Positions 11,074-20,562 of a stretch of DNA of 64,000 nucleotides are shown here, one piece after another. The number at the start of each line of letters is the position of its first letter. Position 1 is the stretch's first letter. Both the position numbers and the translations under genes were made by a program. The notes beneath the pieces were generated by a model. That model made no database searches. It was not told the DNA's origin and saw only the letters and a program-made list of their open reading frames with translations. The DNA comes from Gilvimarinus sp. 2_MG-2023 (GTDB taxonomy: Bacteria; Pseudomonadota; Gammaproteobacteria; Pseudomonadales; Cellvibrionaceae), in contig NZ_JAUOQM010000021.1 in assembly GCF_030547685.1 (NCBI RefSeq), positions 86,400-150,399 of the forward strand, given 5' to 3'.

Positions 11074-12630
11074 TTAAATGCCTTCGCGCTGCGGGTGCGA
11101 GCGCTCGGGAGCGGCCAGTAAATTCAAGGCGTGTAAATACGCCTTGGCTGAAGCAACGACTATGTCTGTGTCTGCCCCGACGCCGTTGACGATTAGGCCG
11201 TCTTTGGCCAAACGTACGGTAACATCGCCCTGTGAGTCGGTACCCTGAGTAATAGCATTCACCGAATAAAGTTTTAAGGTCGCGCCGCTATTCGCCACGC
11301 TTTCGATTGCTTTGTAAGCGGCGTCTACAGGGCCACTGCCGGTGGCGGAGCACTGGTGTTGCTCACCACTAATGGTGAGAGATAAGTGAGCTTCTGGCTG
11401 TTGGCCGGTTTTACTGATTACCTCCATGTCGCCAAGCACGTAAATGTCGGGTGCCTCTTGGGGTACCACACCACTGACTAGGGCCTGTAAGTCTTCATCA
11501 AAAATTTCGTGTTTTTTATCGGCTAAGTCTTTAAAACGCTCGAAGGCTACGGTTAGTTCTTCGGGTGTCTCAAAGGTAATACCGAGGGCTTCAAATCGAG
11601 CCTTCACCGCTGCTCGACCCGAGTGTTTACCTAATACCAGTTTGTTCGTGTTCCAACCCACATCCTCGGCGCGCATGATTTCGTAGGTTTCGCGATGCTT
11701 AAGCACGCCGTCTTGATGGATGCCGGATTCGTGGGCAAACGCATTGGCGCCAACGATGGCTTTATTAGGCTGTACTGGAAATCCGGTAATGGTGGATACT
11801 AGGCGCGAGGTGGGTACGATGTGACTGGCGTCGAGGTCGGTTTCGACCGGCATCATATCTTGTCGGGTGCGTACTGCCATGACAATCTCTTCCAGCGCTG
11901 CATTGCCTGCACGCTCACCTAAGCCATTGATCGTGCATTCCACCTGACGGGCGCCGTGCATCACAGCTGATAGGGAATTGGCTACAGCCAGCCCTAAATC
12001 GTTGTGACAATGGGTTGAGAAAATGGCTTTATCCGCATTGGGGATGTTTTCTATTAAACGGCCAAACATGGCCCCGTACTCGCCCGGTTCGCCATAGCCG
12101 ACGGTGTCGGGAAGGTTGATGGTACGAGCGCCGGCATTGATTACCGCTTCAATGATTTGGCACATAAAGCCGAACTCTGAGCGGCTGGCATCTTCCAGTG
12201 AGAACTCAACGTCATCGGTGTAGTTACGTGCTTGCTTGACTGCAGCGACTGCTTGCTCCAGCACCTTAGGTGGCTCCATTTTCAGTTTGTACTGCATATG
12301 GATAGGGCTAGTGGCAATAAACGTATGTATACGGCCGCTGTTAGCAGGGCGAATAGCTTCGGCGGCGCGTTCAATATCCCCAGGTACGGCGCGAGCCAAG
12401 GAGCAAATAGTACTGTCTTTAACGACCTTAGATATCGCTTGAATGGACTCAAAGTCGCCTTTGCTGGCGATGGCAAAGCCCGCTTCGATAATGTCCACGC
12501 GCATTTTTTCCAGCATTCTAGCAATGCGGATTTTCTCTTCCCGGGTCATGGATGCGCCAGGGCTCTGTTCGCCGTCACGCAGTGTGGTATCAAAGATAAA
12601 CAGTTTGTCTTTATTGCTCATGGTTGCCAT
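11074..12630 (-). CDS. leuA: 2-isopropylmalate synthase
   Basis: The enzyme condenses acetyl-CoA with 2-ketoisovalerate, the first committed step of leucine synthesis. The protein has 518 residues, like the long E. coli form. The catalytic barrel starts with [12 protein letters not shown] at 14-25, and the metal-binding histidines are H207 and H209 in STHCHNDLG. The linker and the C-terminal leucine-binding regulatory domain (from about residue 390) are present, so feedback inhibition by leucine is expected. Two starts are possible: ATG at 12630, or ATG at 12621, which has the better-spaced GAGAA ribosome binding site. It is divergent from the MATE transporter gene and lies upstream of the HolD-like gene and rimI. 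Confidence 0.96.
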   Translation of the reverse strand: MATMSNKDKLFIFDTTLRDGEQSPGASMTREEKIRIARMLEKMRVDIIEAGFAIASKGDFESIQAISKVVKDSTICSLARAVPGDIERAAEAIRPANSGRIHTFIATSPIHMQYKLKMEPPKVLEQAVAAVKQARNYTDDVEFSLEDASRSEFGFMCQIIEAVINAGARTINLPDTVGYGEPGEYGAMFGRLIENIPNADKAIFSTHCHNDLGLAVANSLSAVMHGARQVECTINGLGERAGNAALEEIVMAVRTRQDMMPVETDLDASHIVPTSRLVSTITGFPVQPNKAIVGANAFAHESGIHQDGVLKHRETYEIMRAEDVGWNTNKLVLGKHSGRAAVKARFEALGITFETPEELTVAFERFKDLADKKHEIFDEDLQALVSGVVPQEAPDIYVLGDMEVISKTGQQPEAHLSLTISGEQHQCSATGSGPVDAAYKAIESVANSGATLKLYSVNAITQGTDSQGDVTVRLAKDGLIVNGVGADTDIVVASAKAYLHALNLLAAPERSHPQREGI

Positions 12631-12841
12631 TTCTCAAGGTCATATCTGCGACCCGCCGGCCGCAGTGTATTCATTAACAGCGTTGTAGCCCATTATAGAG
12701 TTTAGTGGCTCGCAAAAACACCATAACCGAGTCTGGCGCTGCTAGTTGGTCAGCTTATGGGCTGACAGGCAGCCACCTAGCGGGTCTGGTATACTTTGCC
12801 ACCCGCCGTTAGGCTCCATACATCCGATTAGGTTGCCATTC

Positions 12842-14173
12842 ATGCCGCCACTTCAGGCCACCATGACCGAGGGGCATGTGCCCACCCAGCTGCGTACTCT
12901 CGCGCTGCCGATGGTGTGGGGATTGATGGCGACCATGTCTTTCAATGTTGTCGATACCTATTTTGTCGCTCAATTGGGCAACAGCCAGTTGGCGGCAATG
13001 AGTTTTACCTTCCCTGTGGTGATGGTACTGACCAGTATCGGTATAGGCTTGGGCGCCGGCACCTCATCGGCTGTGGCCCGCCTGCTGGGTGCAGGTAATG
13101 CTTCCAGCGCCCAGCGCTTGGCAACCGATGCGGTGACACTAACACTGTTGATTGCGGTATCCGTGTGTGCACTAGGTTGGTTTACCATTGACCCTTTATT
13201 TACTCTGCTGGGCGCTCCACCTGAGTTGATACCACTTATTCACCAATATATGAGTATCTGGTATTTCAGCGCACCTTGTTTGTTAGTGCCCATGGTGGCG
13301 CTAGCATCGCTGCGTGCTATGGGCATGAGTCAAATTCAGGGAACATTAATGAGTGTCGCGGCTCTGTTTAATGCAGCGCTTGACCCTCTATTAATTTTTG
13401 GTTTGTGGGGGTTCCCCGAGCTCGGTATCGCCGGAGCGGCTTGGGCCACTTTGATCACTAGAGCACTGACGCTGGTGTTCGCTTTATATATACTGAAAGC
13501 TCGCGTTGGGTTATTGGGCCCCTTAAGGGCACCTATAGCCGTTATTGCCAGCTCTTGGCGAACGATTATTCATGTAGGGCTGCCGGCCATGGCGTCCAAT
13601 ATTATCATTCCGCTGGCCAGTGGTGTGGTGGTGATTATGGTGGCAAGCTTCGGTACCGATGCGGTGGCAGGGCTCGGAGTGGCAGTGCGAATTGAGCCAT
13701 TAGCGCTGATTGCCTTTTACGCATTAAGTGGTGTAGTAGGCCCTTTTTTTGGGCAAAATGATGGAGCCGGAAAGCACCATCGAATGTACGAAGCCTTGAC
13801 CATCATTACGCTTTTTTGTTTGGGCTTTGGTGCCTTACTAACAGGCCTAATGTGGTTGTTTGGCGCCCAGTTGGCTGAATTGTTTAGTGAGCACCGCGCA
13901 GTACTGGAAGTGGCCGTTTTGTATTTGGCCATTGTCCCTTTAAGTTATGGCTTATATGGGCTGACGATGTCAGTCAATGCGGCGTTTAATGGTTTGGGGG
14001 CACCTTGGCCGGCCATGATGTTATCCGCCAGCAGGGTGCTTTTGGTATTTCTGCCGTTAATGTTGTTACTCAAGTCAATCTGGGGTTTAACGGGCATATT
14101 TATCGCCATTGCTGTTACCAATGCCATTGTGGGTGTATGGGCCTATTTCTGGCTTCGCTCCCGTATTCAATGA
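12842..14173 (+). CDS. MATE family efflux transporter
   Basis: This polytopic inner-membrane protein of about 443 residues has the features of the MATE (NorM/DinF) family: two related halves of hydrophobic segments, the early motif NVVDTYFVAQLG, GIGLGAGTSSAVARLLGAG, and the central LFNAALDPLLIFG. MATE proteins export cationic drugs or other metabolites using sodium or proton gradients; the substrate here is unknown. The reading frame is open from 12746, but its first 32 residues do not look like a membrane transporter N-terminus, so ATG 12842 is preferred; ATG 12863 is also possible. It is divergent from leuA and stands 55 bases before cysC. Confidence 0.88.
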   Translation: MPPLQATMTEGHVPTQLRTLALPMVWGLMATMSFNVVDTYFVAQLGNSQLAAMSFTFPVVMVLTSIGIGLGAGTSSAVARLLGAGNASSAQRLATDAVTLTLLIAVSVCALGWFTIDPLFTLLGAPPELIPLIHQYMSIWYFSAPCLLVPMVALASLRAMGMSQIQGTLMSVAALFNAALDPLLIFGLWGFPELGIAGAAWATLITRALTLVFALYILKARVGLLGPLRAPIAVIASSWRTIIHVGLPAMASNIIIPLASGVVVIMVASFGTDAVAGLGVAVRIEPLALIAFYALSGVVGPFFGQNDGAGKHHRMYEALTIITLFCLGFGALLTGLMWLFGAQLAELFSEHRAVLEVAVLYLAIVPLSYGLYGLTMSVNAAFNGLGAPWPAMMLSASRVLLVFLPLMLLLKSIWGLTGIFIAIAVTNAIVGVWAYFWLRSRIQ

Positions 14174-14228
14174 GCCAGTAATACATTGTAAGATTGAGTG
14201 ATCAGAAGAAGGATCAACGAGAGACACT

Positions 14229-14852
14229 ATGAGCCAATCAGATAACCCCTACAAGTTAAAGGACATTACCTTGCCATCTAATGCGGTATGGCACACTTGT
14301 ACCGTAAGCGCTGCTCAGCGCGCAGAGTTATTACAGCAGATGCCCCGTTGCATCTGGTTAACCGGGCTTTCTGGGTCGGGTAAATCCACGGTGGCCAATG
14401 CGTTGGATTCAGCTTTACATAGCAATGGTATTAAATCCTATTTATTGGATGGTGATAATGTCCGTCACGGGCTGAATAAAGACTTGGGCATGACGGAAAA
14501 TGACCGCGCTGAAAACATTCGCCGAGTAGGAGAGGTTGCAAAGCTGATGGTGGATGCAGGTTTAGTGGTGATTTGTGCCTTCATCTCCCCTTACAAGCGT
14601 GACCGGCAGATGGTTCGTTCCATGTTTAATCACGGCCAGTTTATCGAGGCTTATCTGGACACTCCTTTATTTGTATGCGAGGGGCGCGACCCCAAAGGCT
14701 TGTATAAAAAAGCGCGCGCCGGTGTGATTAAGCAATTTACCGGTATTAGTGATCCATACGAGCAACCGGAAAATCCTGAGGTCATACTCGATACCAGCAA
14801 GTTGAGTGTCAATGATAGTGTTAAACAAATTTTCAATACGTTGGCACAATAA
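14229..14852 (+). CDS. cysC: Adenylylsulfate kinase
   Basis: APS kinase phosphorylates adenylyl sulfate to PAPS in sulfate activation. The 207-residue protein has the P-loop GLSGSGKST, the substrate-binding [31 protein letters not shown] and [10 protein letters not shown]. It is a stand-alone kinase, not fused to a GTPase (CysN) domain. Its close neighbour cysQ (18 bases downstream) encodes the phosphatase that removes PAP, the by-product formed when PAPS is used, so the two probably act together. No cysD, cysN or cysH gene lies in the window. Confidence 0.96.
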   Translation: MSQSDNPYKLKDITLPSNAVWHTCTVSAAQRAELLQQMPRCIWLTGLSGSGKSTVANALDSALHSNGIKSYLLDGDNVRHGLNKDLGMTENDRAENIRRVGEVAKLMVDAGLVVICAFISPYKRDRQMVRSMFNHGQFIEAYLDTPLFVCEGRDPKGLYKKARAGVIKQFTGISDPYEQPENPEVILDTSKLSVNDSVKQIFNTLAQ

Positions 14853-14869
14853 CAGCGGAGAGCAAAACC

Positions 14870-15649
14870 TTGCAGAAGAATCAGTATGAGCAAGTCATCA
14901 CCATTGCCCAGGCGGCCGGTGATAAAATCATGGAAGTTTACCAGCGCGATTTTGCTATCGAACAAAAAGTAGATCAAAGTCCCTTAACCGAAGCGGATTT
15001 GGCCGCTCACACTCTCATAGAAAAGGGTTTGCAAGAGCTGGGAGAAGTGCTGCCAGTGTTGTCAGAAGAGAGCGGCGATATTACTTGGGCCGAGCGTCAG
15101 CAGTGGAGCGAATACTGGTTGGTGGACCCTCTCGACGGCACCAAAGAATTTATTAAAAAAAATGATGAATTCACCGTAAACATTGCCCACATAGTTAATG
15201 GCGCCCCTGTGTGGGGCGTGGTGGTTGCGCCTGCCTTGGGGGTGACTTATCACGGCGGTACGGCCGTGGAAAACAGTTATAAACGTTCACCCAATGATAT
15301 CGAGATGCAAGTGGCCGAGCTGCCAAGTGGGACGGCAGATTGGTGCATTGTGGGCAGTCGCTCACACCAAAGTGATGCTTTTGTTGAGTTTGTTAGCCGC
15401 TTCCAAGCGCCTAGTATCACCAGTATGGGTAGCTCATTGAAAATTTGTTTGGTGGCCGAGGGGAAGGCTCATTTGTATCCGCGGCTGGGCCCCACCAGTG
15501 AGTGGGACACCGGTGCTGCTCACGCGGTATTGCTGGGCGCTGGTGGCAAAGTGGTTGACTTGAACTCCAATCAGCCGCTGCTTTATAACCAGGAGGAGAA
15601 TATACTCAATCCATACTTTTTAGCAGCTCCCCAAGAATATAATATCTAG
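14870..15649 (+). CDS. cysQ: 3'(2'),5'-bisphosphate nucleotidase
   Basis: CysQ hydrolyses 3'-phosphoadenosine 5'-phosphate to AMP and phosphate, keeping the sulfate pathway from poisoning itself and RNA turnover. The 259-residue protein belongs to the inositol monophosphatase fold. Metal-binding motifs are visible: LSEESG, then WLVDPLDGTKEFI, and near the end SEWDTGAAHAVL. The start is a TTG codon with the purine-rich AGCGGAGAG upstream; no ATG fits the family N-terminus. It follows cysC by 18 bases and is probably in the same operon. Confidence 0.95.
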   Translation: MQKNQYEQVITIAQAAGDKIMEVYQRDFAIEQKVDQSPLTEADLAAHTLIEKGLQELGEVLPVLSEESGDITWAERQQWSEYWLVDPLDGTKEFIKKNDEFTVNIAHIVNGAPVWGVVVAPALGVTYHGGTAVENSYKRSPNDIEMQVAELPSGTADWCIVGSRSHQSDAFVEFVSRFQAPSITSMGSSLKICLVAEGKAHLYPRLGPTSEWDTGAAHAVLLGAGGKVVDLNSNQPLLYNQEENILNPYFLAAPQEYNI

Positions 15650-15805
15650 GGTATGAATGGTGGTTGAGTTGGTTAAAAATTCTTTGTTTCTTGTCAATGC
15701 GCTCAGTGGTTCGCATTAACCAAATTTTCAATAGTTAAAGCAAGTTGTCAGTGTTTATTGTCTGATGGAAATTAGGTGGCTTGCGATAATTAATACACAT
15801 TTTCC

Positions 15806-15845
15806 GGAGCTATTTTTTGTCATATAGATTACAAATAATAGCTCC
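15806..15845 (+). promoter_or_regulatory. Long hairpin in the prfC leader
   Basis: GGAGCTATTTTTTGT at 15806-15820 and ACAAATAATAGCTCC at 15831-15845 pair over 15 positions with a single mismatch and a 10-base loop. The hairpin ends 27 bases before the prfC start. No T run follows, so it is not a classical terminator. The bases CCTG at 15844-15847 can instead pair with CAGG at 15855-15858, which contains the only AGG near the prfC start. Alternative structures that expose or hide the ribosome binding site are possible; this is inference. Confidence 0.45.
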
Positions 15846-15872
15846 TGCTTTGAACAGGTAATAACTCTTAAT

Positions 15873-17456
15873 ATGTCTAACACTGCGTTGCAAAAGCATA
15901 TCGACAAACGCCGCACTTTCGCGATTATCTCGCACCCTGATGCAGGTAAAACCACCATCACTGAAAAGCTACTGTTGTTCGGCAACGCTATTCAGGTGGG
16001 CGGCTCGGTGAAAGGAAAAAAAGGCCCTCATGCCAAATCTGACTGGATGACTATGGAGCAAGAGCGGGGCATTTCGGTGACCTCGTCGGTGATGCAGTTC
16101 CCCTATAAAGAGCGCATTGTTAACTTGCTGGATACGCCTGGGCACGAAGACTTCTCGGAAGATACATATCGTACCTTGACCGCAGTGGATTCGGTATTAA
16201 TGGTGATTGATGGGGCGAAGGGTGTTGAAGATCGCACCATTAAATTAATGGAGGTGTGTCGTCTGCGCGACACGCCTATTTTGTCGTTTATCAATAAAAT
16301 GGACCGCGATAGTCGCGACCCGATTGAGGTCATGGATGAAATTGAAGATGTGTTGAAAATTTCTGCCGCGCCAATCAATTGGCCGCTAGGTAACGGCTCA
16401 CATTTTAAGGGTGTATATAATCTTTATACCGACACTCTTCATGTTTACCGCTCGGGTCAAGGCCATACCATTCCTGAGGATGAGCAGGTTAAGGGGTTGG
16501 AGACCGACGAGGCGAAACAGTTGCTGGGTGACGAGTACGATGATATTTGTGATGAAATCGAACTGGTGCGTGGTGCCACTCACCAGTTCGACTTGGATGA
16601 GTATTTGGCAGGGCGTATGACGCCGGTATTTTTTGGTACTGCATTGGGTAATTTTGGTGTGCGTGAAATGCTCGATGGATTTGTTGAGTGGTCACCTAAA
16701 CCTATTGGACGCGCGACCAACGAGCGATTTATCGAATCTAACGAGGAAGGGTTTTCTGGATTCGTCTTTAAGATACAAGCCAATATGGACCCGAAACATC
16801 GTGACCGTATTGCATTTATGCGTGTGTGCTCAGGGGTGTATAGCAAAGGCATGAAAATGCGGCACGTTCGTCTGGGCAAAGACGTGAAGGTTTCCGATGC
16901 GGTTACTTTTATGGCGGGTGACCGGGAGTCCGTGGAGCAAGCGGTAGCAGGTGATATTATCGGTTTGCACAATCACGGCACCATCCAAATCGGTGACACC
17001 TTTACCGCTGGTGAGGCGCTTAAATTTACCGGTATTCCCCATTTTGCACCAGAACTCTTTCGTCGTATTCGTCTAAAGGATCCTCTAAAAACCAAAGCGT
17101 TGCAAAAAGGTTTACAACAATTGTCTGAGGAGGGGTCCACCCAGGTTTTCTTTCCGCTGAATAATAACGATATCGTGGTGGGTGCGGTTGGGGTGCTGCA
17201 ATTTGAAGTGGTTGCCTACCGACTTAAAGATGAGTACAAGGTCGAGGCCATTTACGAACCCGTTAATGTGGCCACAGCTCGTTGGGTTGAGTGTGATGAC
17301 GCCAAGAAAATGGAGCAGTTTAAAAACAAGTGTGAGGATAACCTATCCATTGATGGCGGCGGCCACCTAACTTATTTAGCCCCAACACGCGTGAATCTGT
17401 CACTGGCAGAAGAGCGCTATCCGGATGTTAGATTCCGAGCTACGCGGGAACACTGA
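15873..17456 (+). CDS. prfC: Peptide chain release factor 3
   Basis: RF3 is the GTPase that speeds recycling of RF1 and RF2 from the ribosome after termination. The 527-residue length is standard. The G1 loop is [15 protein letters not shown], and the switch region includes [11 protein letters not shown]. The G3 motif is [14 protein letters not shown] and the G4 motif [10 protein letters not shown]. The C-terminal domains that contact the ribosome are complete, ending with [13 protein letters not shown]. It stands alone between cysQ (223 bases upstream) and an unknown gene. The leader contains a long hairpin (15806-15845). Confidence 0.97.
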   Translation: MSNTALQKHIDKRRTFAIISHPDAGKTTITEKLLLFGNAIQVGGSVKGKKGPHAKSDWMTMEQERGISVTSSVMQFPYKERIVNLLDTPGHEDFSEDTYRTLTAVDSVLMVIDGAKGVEDRTIKLMEVCRLRDTPILSFINKMDRDSRDPIEVMDEIEDVLKISAAPINWPLGNGSHFKGVYNLYTDTLHVYRSGQGHTIPEDEQVKGLETDEAKQLLGDEYDDICDEIELVRGATHQFDLDEYLAGRMTPVFFGTALGNFGVREMLDGFVEWSPKPIGRATNERFIESNEEGFSGFVFKIQANMDPKHRDRIAFMRVCSGVYSKGMKMRHVRLGKDVKVSDAVTFMAGDRESVEQAVAGDIIGLHNHGTIQIGDTFTAGEALKFTGIPHFAPELFRRIRLKDPLKTKALQKGLQQLSEEGSTQVFFPLNNNDIVVGAVGVLQFEVVAYRLKDEYKVEAIYEPVNVATARWVECDDAKKMEQFKNKCEDNLSIDGGGHLTYLAPTRVNLSLAEERYPDVRFRATREH

Positions 17457-17581
17457 CGCTGTACCGACCCGTAGTGGTGTGGCTGCTATGGGTTAAGCTT
17501 GTAGATTACAGTGGTCAGTGCGTTTAGGTATATTACGTTATACTAACGAGACGATTTGCCCTACATGGAACGGGAGCTGGT

Positions 17582-18133
17582 GTGGAAGAGACAAACGATA
17601 ATAAAGATCTGGTGTGGGATCTTGACACTTTCAGTCAGCGTCAAAAGGCGGTTAGTTTTGTCATGGGTTTTGAAAACAAACTTTGTGTCTACTCCAGTTC
17701 GGTTCGTCAGCTTTACACTAACTACAATATTTTCTTTCCTAAAGAAGAGTCACGTAAGCTTGTGATTCTTCCCAACCCCTATGCCCCGCACGACACCTAT
17801 AATGGTATTCCAACCCGTTCTGTAACTGCTAGCGGGTTGCATATTGTGCCTGATAGTGCGGGTGCGTTACAGCTTACCCTGCCACTTAAGCGCGGTACTA
17901 AAGCATACCGAAAGGTGCCATTGCGAGTAGGATTGCGAATGGTGGAGCAGCGACTGCCCGAAGGAAAGTCATTTTTACCCGTACTAATGAAGGGTGATTT
18001 ACGTGAGATGGATGCGACCACACCGTGCCTGCATTTGCATTTTATCCATCTAGAGCGCTTAGAGTCTCACTCTGTGTTGGAGCAAACTGGAATTCGCAAG
18101 GTAATTGAGAGCCATTTGAACAGTTTGTGCTAA
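17582..18133 (+). CDS. Hypothetical protein, unrecognised
   Basis: This 183-residue protein is not recognised. It has no signal peptide or membrane segment and looks like a soluble cytoplasmic protein. Visible features are an acidic start (MEETNDNKD), a charged and aromatic middle, and a C-terminal half with LHLHFIHLERLESHSVLEQTG. No PilZ or nucleotide-binding motif was found. The start is GTG with GGGAG at 17572-17576 upstream. The codon pattern and ribosome binding site argue that it is a real gene. It is followed by a hairpin shared with the convergent TonB-domain gene. Confidence 0.7.
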   Translation: MEETNDNKDLVWDLDTFSQRQKAVSFVMGFENKLCVYSSSVRQLYTNYNIFFPKEESRKLVILPNPYAPHDTYNGIPTRSVTASGLHIVPDSAGALQLTLPLKRGTKAYRKVPLRVGLRMVEQRLPEGKSFLPVLMKGDLREMDATTPCLHLHFIHLERLESHSVLEQTGIRKVIESHLNSLC

Positions 18134-18144
18134 TCATTGCGTTA

Positions 18145-18174
18145 GGTGCAGTGCCGTTTAGACGGCACTGCACC
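18145..18174. terminator. Bidirectional hairpin between convergent genes
   Basis: GGTGCAGTGCCGT and ACGGCACTGCACC form a perfect 13-pair stem with a TTAG loop, placed between two converging genes with 11 bases on either side. No T run follows on either strand, so it may act as a weak terminator or as an RNA 3'-end protector. Confidence 0.6.
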
Positions 18175-18184
18175 CATTCAGTTG

Positions 18185-19468
18185 TTATTGCAAAGCGAAA
18201 GTAATGGGAATGGTGAACTCGTGAAACTGGCCACTGATGACTTCCGGGATCTCGGCAAAAGGGGCGGCATCCGCGACGGCGTCTAGGGCTTCATTATTCA
18301 AAACAGAGTGATCGGCTTCTTCTAACAGATCAGTGCTCAACAAATCGCCATTGCGGTTGATGCGAACCGCAATACGGATAAACCCTTGATAGCCACGAGC
18401 CAGAGCTCTTTGTGGATATTCAATTTCTCGCTGAACTTTGATGACCAGTTTGGAGAAGTAACGTTGGTTGGCTAGTATCGACTCCGCGGTAAAGGCCGGT
18501 ACAAAGTCTTCGTCGGTCTCGTCGACCATTTCACTGGCCTCACTGCTGGATGATGCAGCAATCTGCTCAGTCTTGGCAGGAATCGGTGGCTCGGGAGTGC
18601 TGTCTTCGACCACCTCGCTGTCCGGTGCTGGCTCAGAGGGCTCGCTGGTCGCGATATCGTTCGTGGCGACTGTATCAGTGGTGTCCTCAACTGAGCTGGG
18701 GCCGGCTAACTCCAGCTTGGGCGGCTTAATGGGGGTGGCGGCAATTGTTGGCTCAGGAGCTGGGGCAACAACAGGTTCTGGCTCAGGCGCAACAGCAGGC
18801 TCTGGTGCCGGCTCAGGGGGCGGCGGTGGAGCAATCCATGCTGCAACCTCTTGGCGACGCTCCTCATTGGGTTGAATGTTGCTATACCGGCTTTGCAGTG
18901 CACCGCTGACTTCACCTGCTTTTAACAGCTGGTCGCGAAAGGTAGATGATAGGGGCACTCGGCCCACCCAGGCACTCGCGAGTAAGCCAAAAAATGCGTC
19001 GCTTTCGATTCTTCCCAGTTCTACACCGTTAACGCTAATGGATGTTCCCTCCCCTGGGGCAAGGGCCATGACAATGTGATCATTTTCCAGCAGGCGATCT
19101 TGAAACATTTGGGTAAATGCGACCATGTTGTCCGCCTGCTCGGTCAGAGCGCTAGAGCGAATATTAATGGCCATGCCTTCAATCCACATGCGGCTAAAAC
19201 GTCGGGCAGCCATGCCTCGGTCGGCGGTGATTTTCATCTCCAGCCGCATCGGCATATTTGAAGCTACCAGTAAGTCGGCGGCTTCGGTCAAGCGCTCGCT
19301 ATAGATAGCCCCGATAAACCGGTCTTTACCTAGTTCTTGGTGTATCGCCATACCGTTTAACAGGGGCTCTGCATGAGCTTTGCCGATAAGCAGTAGGCTT
19401 ACCAATAAAGTCATTAGGTAGGCTGGCCAGAGAGAGTTTTTTCGATTCGTTTGCATACTTGGCTTCAC
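18185..19468 (-). CDS. Secreted chalcone isomerase-like / TonB C-terminal domain fusion protein
   Basis: This 427-residue protein combines two domains. Residues 1-33 form a signal peptide ending AHA. Residues 35 to about 200 resemble the bacterial periplasmic chalcone-isomerase-like family (LNGMAIHQELG, then AARRFSRMWIEGMAINIRSS, GEGTSISVNG, and SAWVGRVPLSSTFRDQLL). A proline- and glutamate-rich linker follows (about 213-330). The last 90 residues resemble a TonB C-terminal domain (YPQRALARGYQGFIRIAVRI ... FTIPITFALQ). TonB normally stays anchored by an uncleaved N-terminal helix; here the N-terminus looks cleavable. It could contact outer-membrane transporters or peptidoglycan rather than energise transport. 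ExbD is encoded 6 kb away without ExbB. The function is unknown. Confidence 0.8.
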   Translation of the reverse strand: MKPSMQTNRKNSLWPAYLMTLLVSLLLIGKAHAEPLLNGMAIHQELGKDRFIGAIYSERLTEAADLLVASNMPMRLEMKITADRGMAARRFSRMWIEGMAINIRSSALTEQADNMVAFTQMFQDRLLENDHIVMALAPGEGTSISVNGVELGRIESDAFFGLLASAWVGRVPLSSTFRDQLLKAGEVSGALQSRYSNIQPNEERRQEVAAWIAPPPPPEPAPEPAVAPEPEPVVAPAPEPTIAATPIKPPKLELAGPSSVEDTTDTVATNDIATSEPSEPAPDSEVVEDSTPEPPIPAKTEQIAASSSSEASEMVDETDEDFVPAFTAESILANQRYFSKLVIKVQREIEYPQRALARGYQGFIRIAVRINRNGDLLSTDLLEEADHSVLNNEALDAVADAAPFAEIPEVISGQFHEFTIPITFALQ

Positions 19469-19734
19469 TTTTACGATAAGGTTTTATTCTTGGAAGTACG
19501 GTAAAGCAATGATTTTGGTACTTTATCAAGCGATCAACTTCAACTGTACCGAAAAACAACTCGTCAGAAAAGCAGTTTGGTTGGAATCTTGGCGTAGAAT
19601 AGAGAATTGTCAGCTGCATTTGCTCTGAACGAGCGGAAAGGCTATAAAGTGTAAAGAACTGATAGCATTACATTGAAAAGTACCCGCTCGGTGGTACCTA
19701 AAACCTGTTAATTGAGCTGTATGGGCACGTATTT

Positions 19735-20427
19735 ATGGAAATTAAGCGCATTGAAACAATGGGACGGCAAACGATAGAGCAGTTATTATCGGCCATTCCG
19801 TTTTTCAAAGCGGTCAAGCAGGCTGATTTGAGCCAGTTTGAGGTGTTGTTACAGTTTTCCCGTATTATTACCTACGCCCCTGGTGAAGTTGTCTTGCAGC
19901 GAGGCGATGGCGATCAGTGTTTGTACTTTTTGCTTAAGGGCCGTTTGGCGGTCTACCCTGGCGAGAGTCTCACTGCTGATCCAGTCAACTTTATTACCCC
20001 AGGAGAGGTGTTCGGTGACCTAGCCAGGCTTACCCACAGGCCTCGTTCGGCAACCATTGTCGCCGATAGCCCAGGCCGGGAAAGCATGGTGTTTTCGTCG
20101 GATTTCAGCGAGTTAGACAATCTGCGTTCAACGTATCCGATCAGCCTGCAAACTAAATTACTCTATTATCGAAACACGGTACATAATTTACGCTGGAAGC
20201 TTGAGGTCTATCGCTCGCAGCATCCTAAAGATGATCTGGCCAATCAGCACCGAGCCATCAGATTATATATGGGGCCTAAAGATACGCCCGAAGAACTGCA
20301 ATCGCTCTACCAGCAAGCGTGTGAGTTAGCGAATTTGTTGGTGGCTTGGAACGATCAGTTTGGTGGTTTGAGCGGTGCGCAAGAGGCCTCAGGGGCAACT
20401 CAGCTGATCAGCGCAGTTGACCATTAA
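19735..20427 (+). CDS. Cyclic nucleotide-binding domain protein
   Basis: This 230-residue protein carries a Crp-type cyclic nucleotide-binding domain at about residues 18-130. The phosphate-binding segment reads FGDLARLTHRPRSATIVA, with aspartate (D95) where Crp-like proteins usually have glutamate and with the arginine-serine-alanine part intact. No helix-turn-helix follows, so it is not a simple transcription factor. The remaining helical C-terminal part is unassigned. The gene precedes a PilZ gene in the same direction. The true ligand (cAMP, cGMP or none) is unknown. Confidence 0.82.
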   Translation: MEIKRIETMGRQTIEQLLSAIPFFKAVKQADLSQFEVLLQFSRIITYAPGEVVLQRGDGDQCLYFLLKGRLAVYPGESLTADPVNFITPGEVFGDLARLTHRPRSATIVADSPGRESMVFSSDFSELDNLRSTYPISLQTKLLYYRNTVHNLRWKLEVYRSQHPKDDLANQHRAIRLYMGPKDTPEELQSLYQQACELANLLVAWNDQFGGLSGAQEASGATQLISAVDH

Positions 20428-20562
20428 CAGTTTTGACATGACACGGGTCATCATTGATAGGCTTAGCCCCACTTTGCTCCATGTAAAAAAGCGAATAGCG
20501 CACCTTATCGCGATGCGTTGGCTGCTCGCCTGAAAATTGAATATTAATGAGACTTGTTAACG

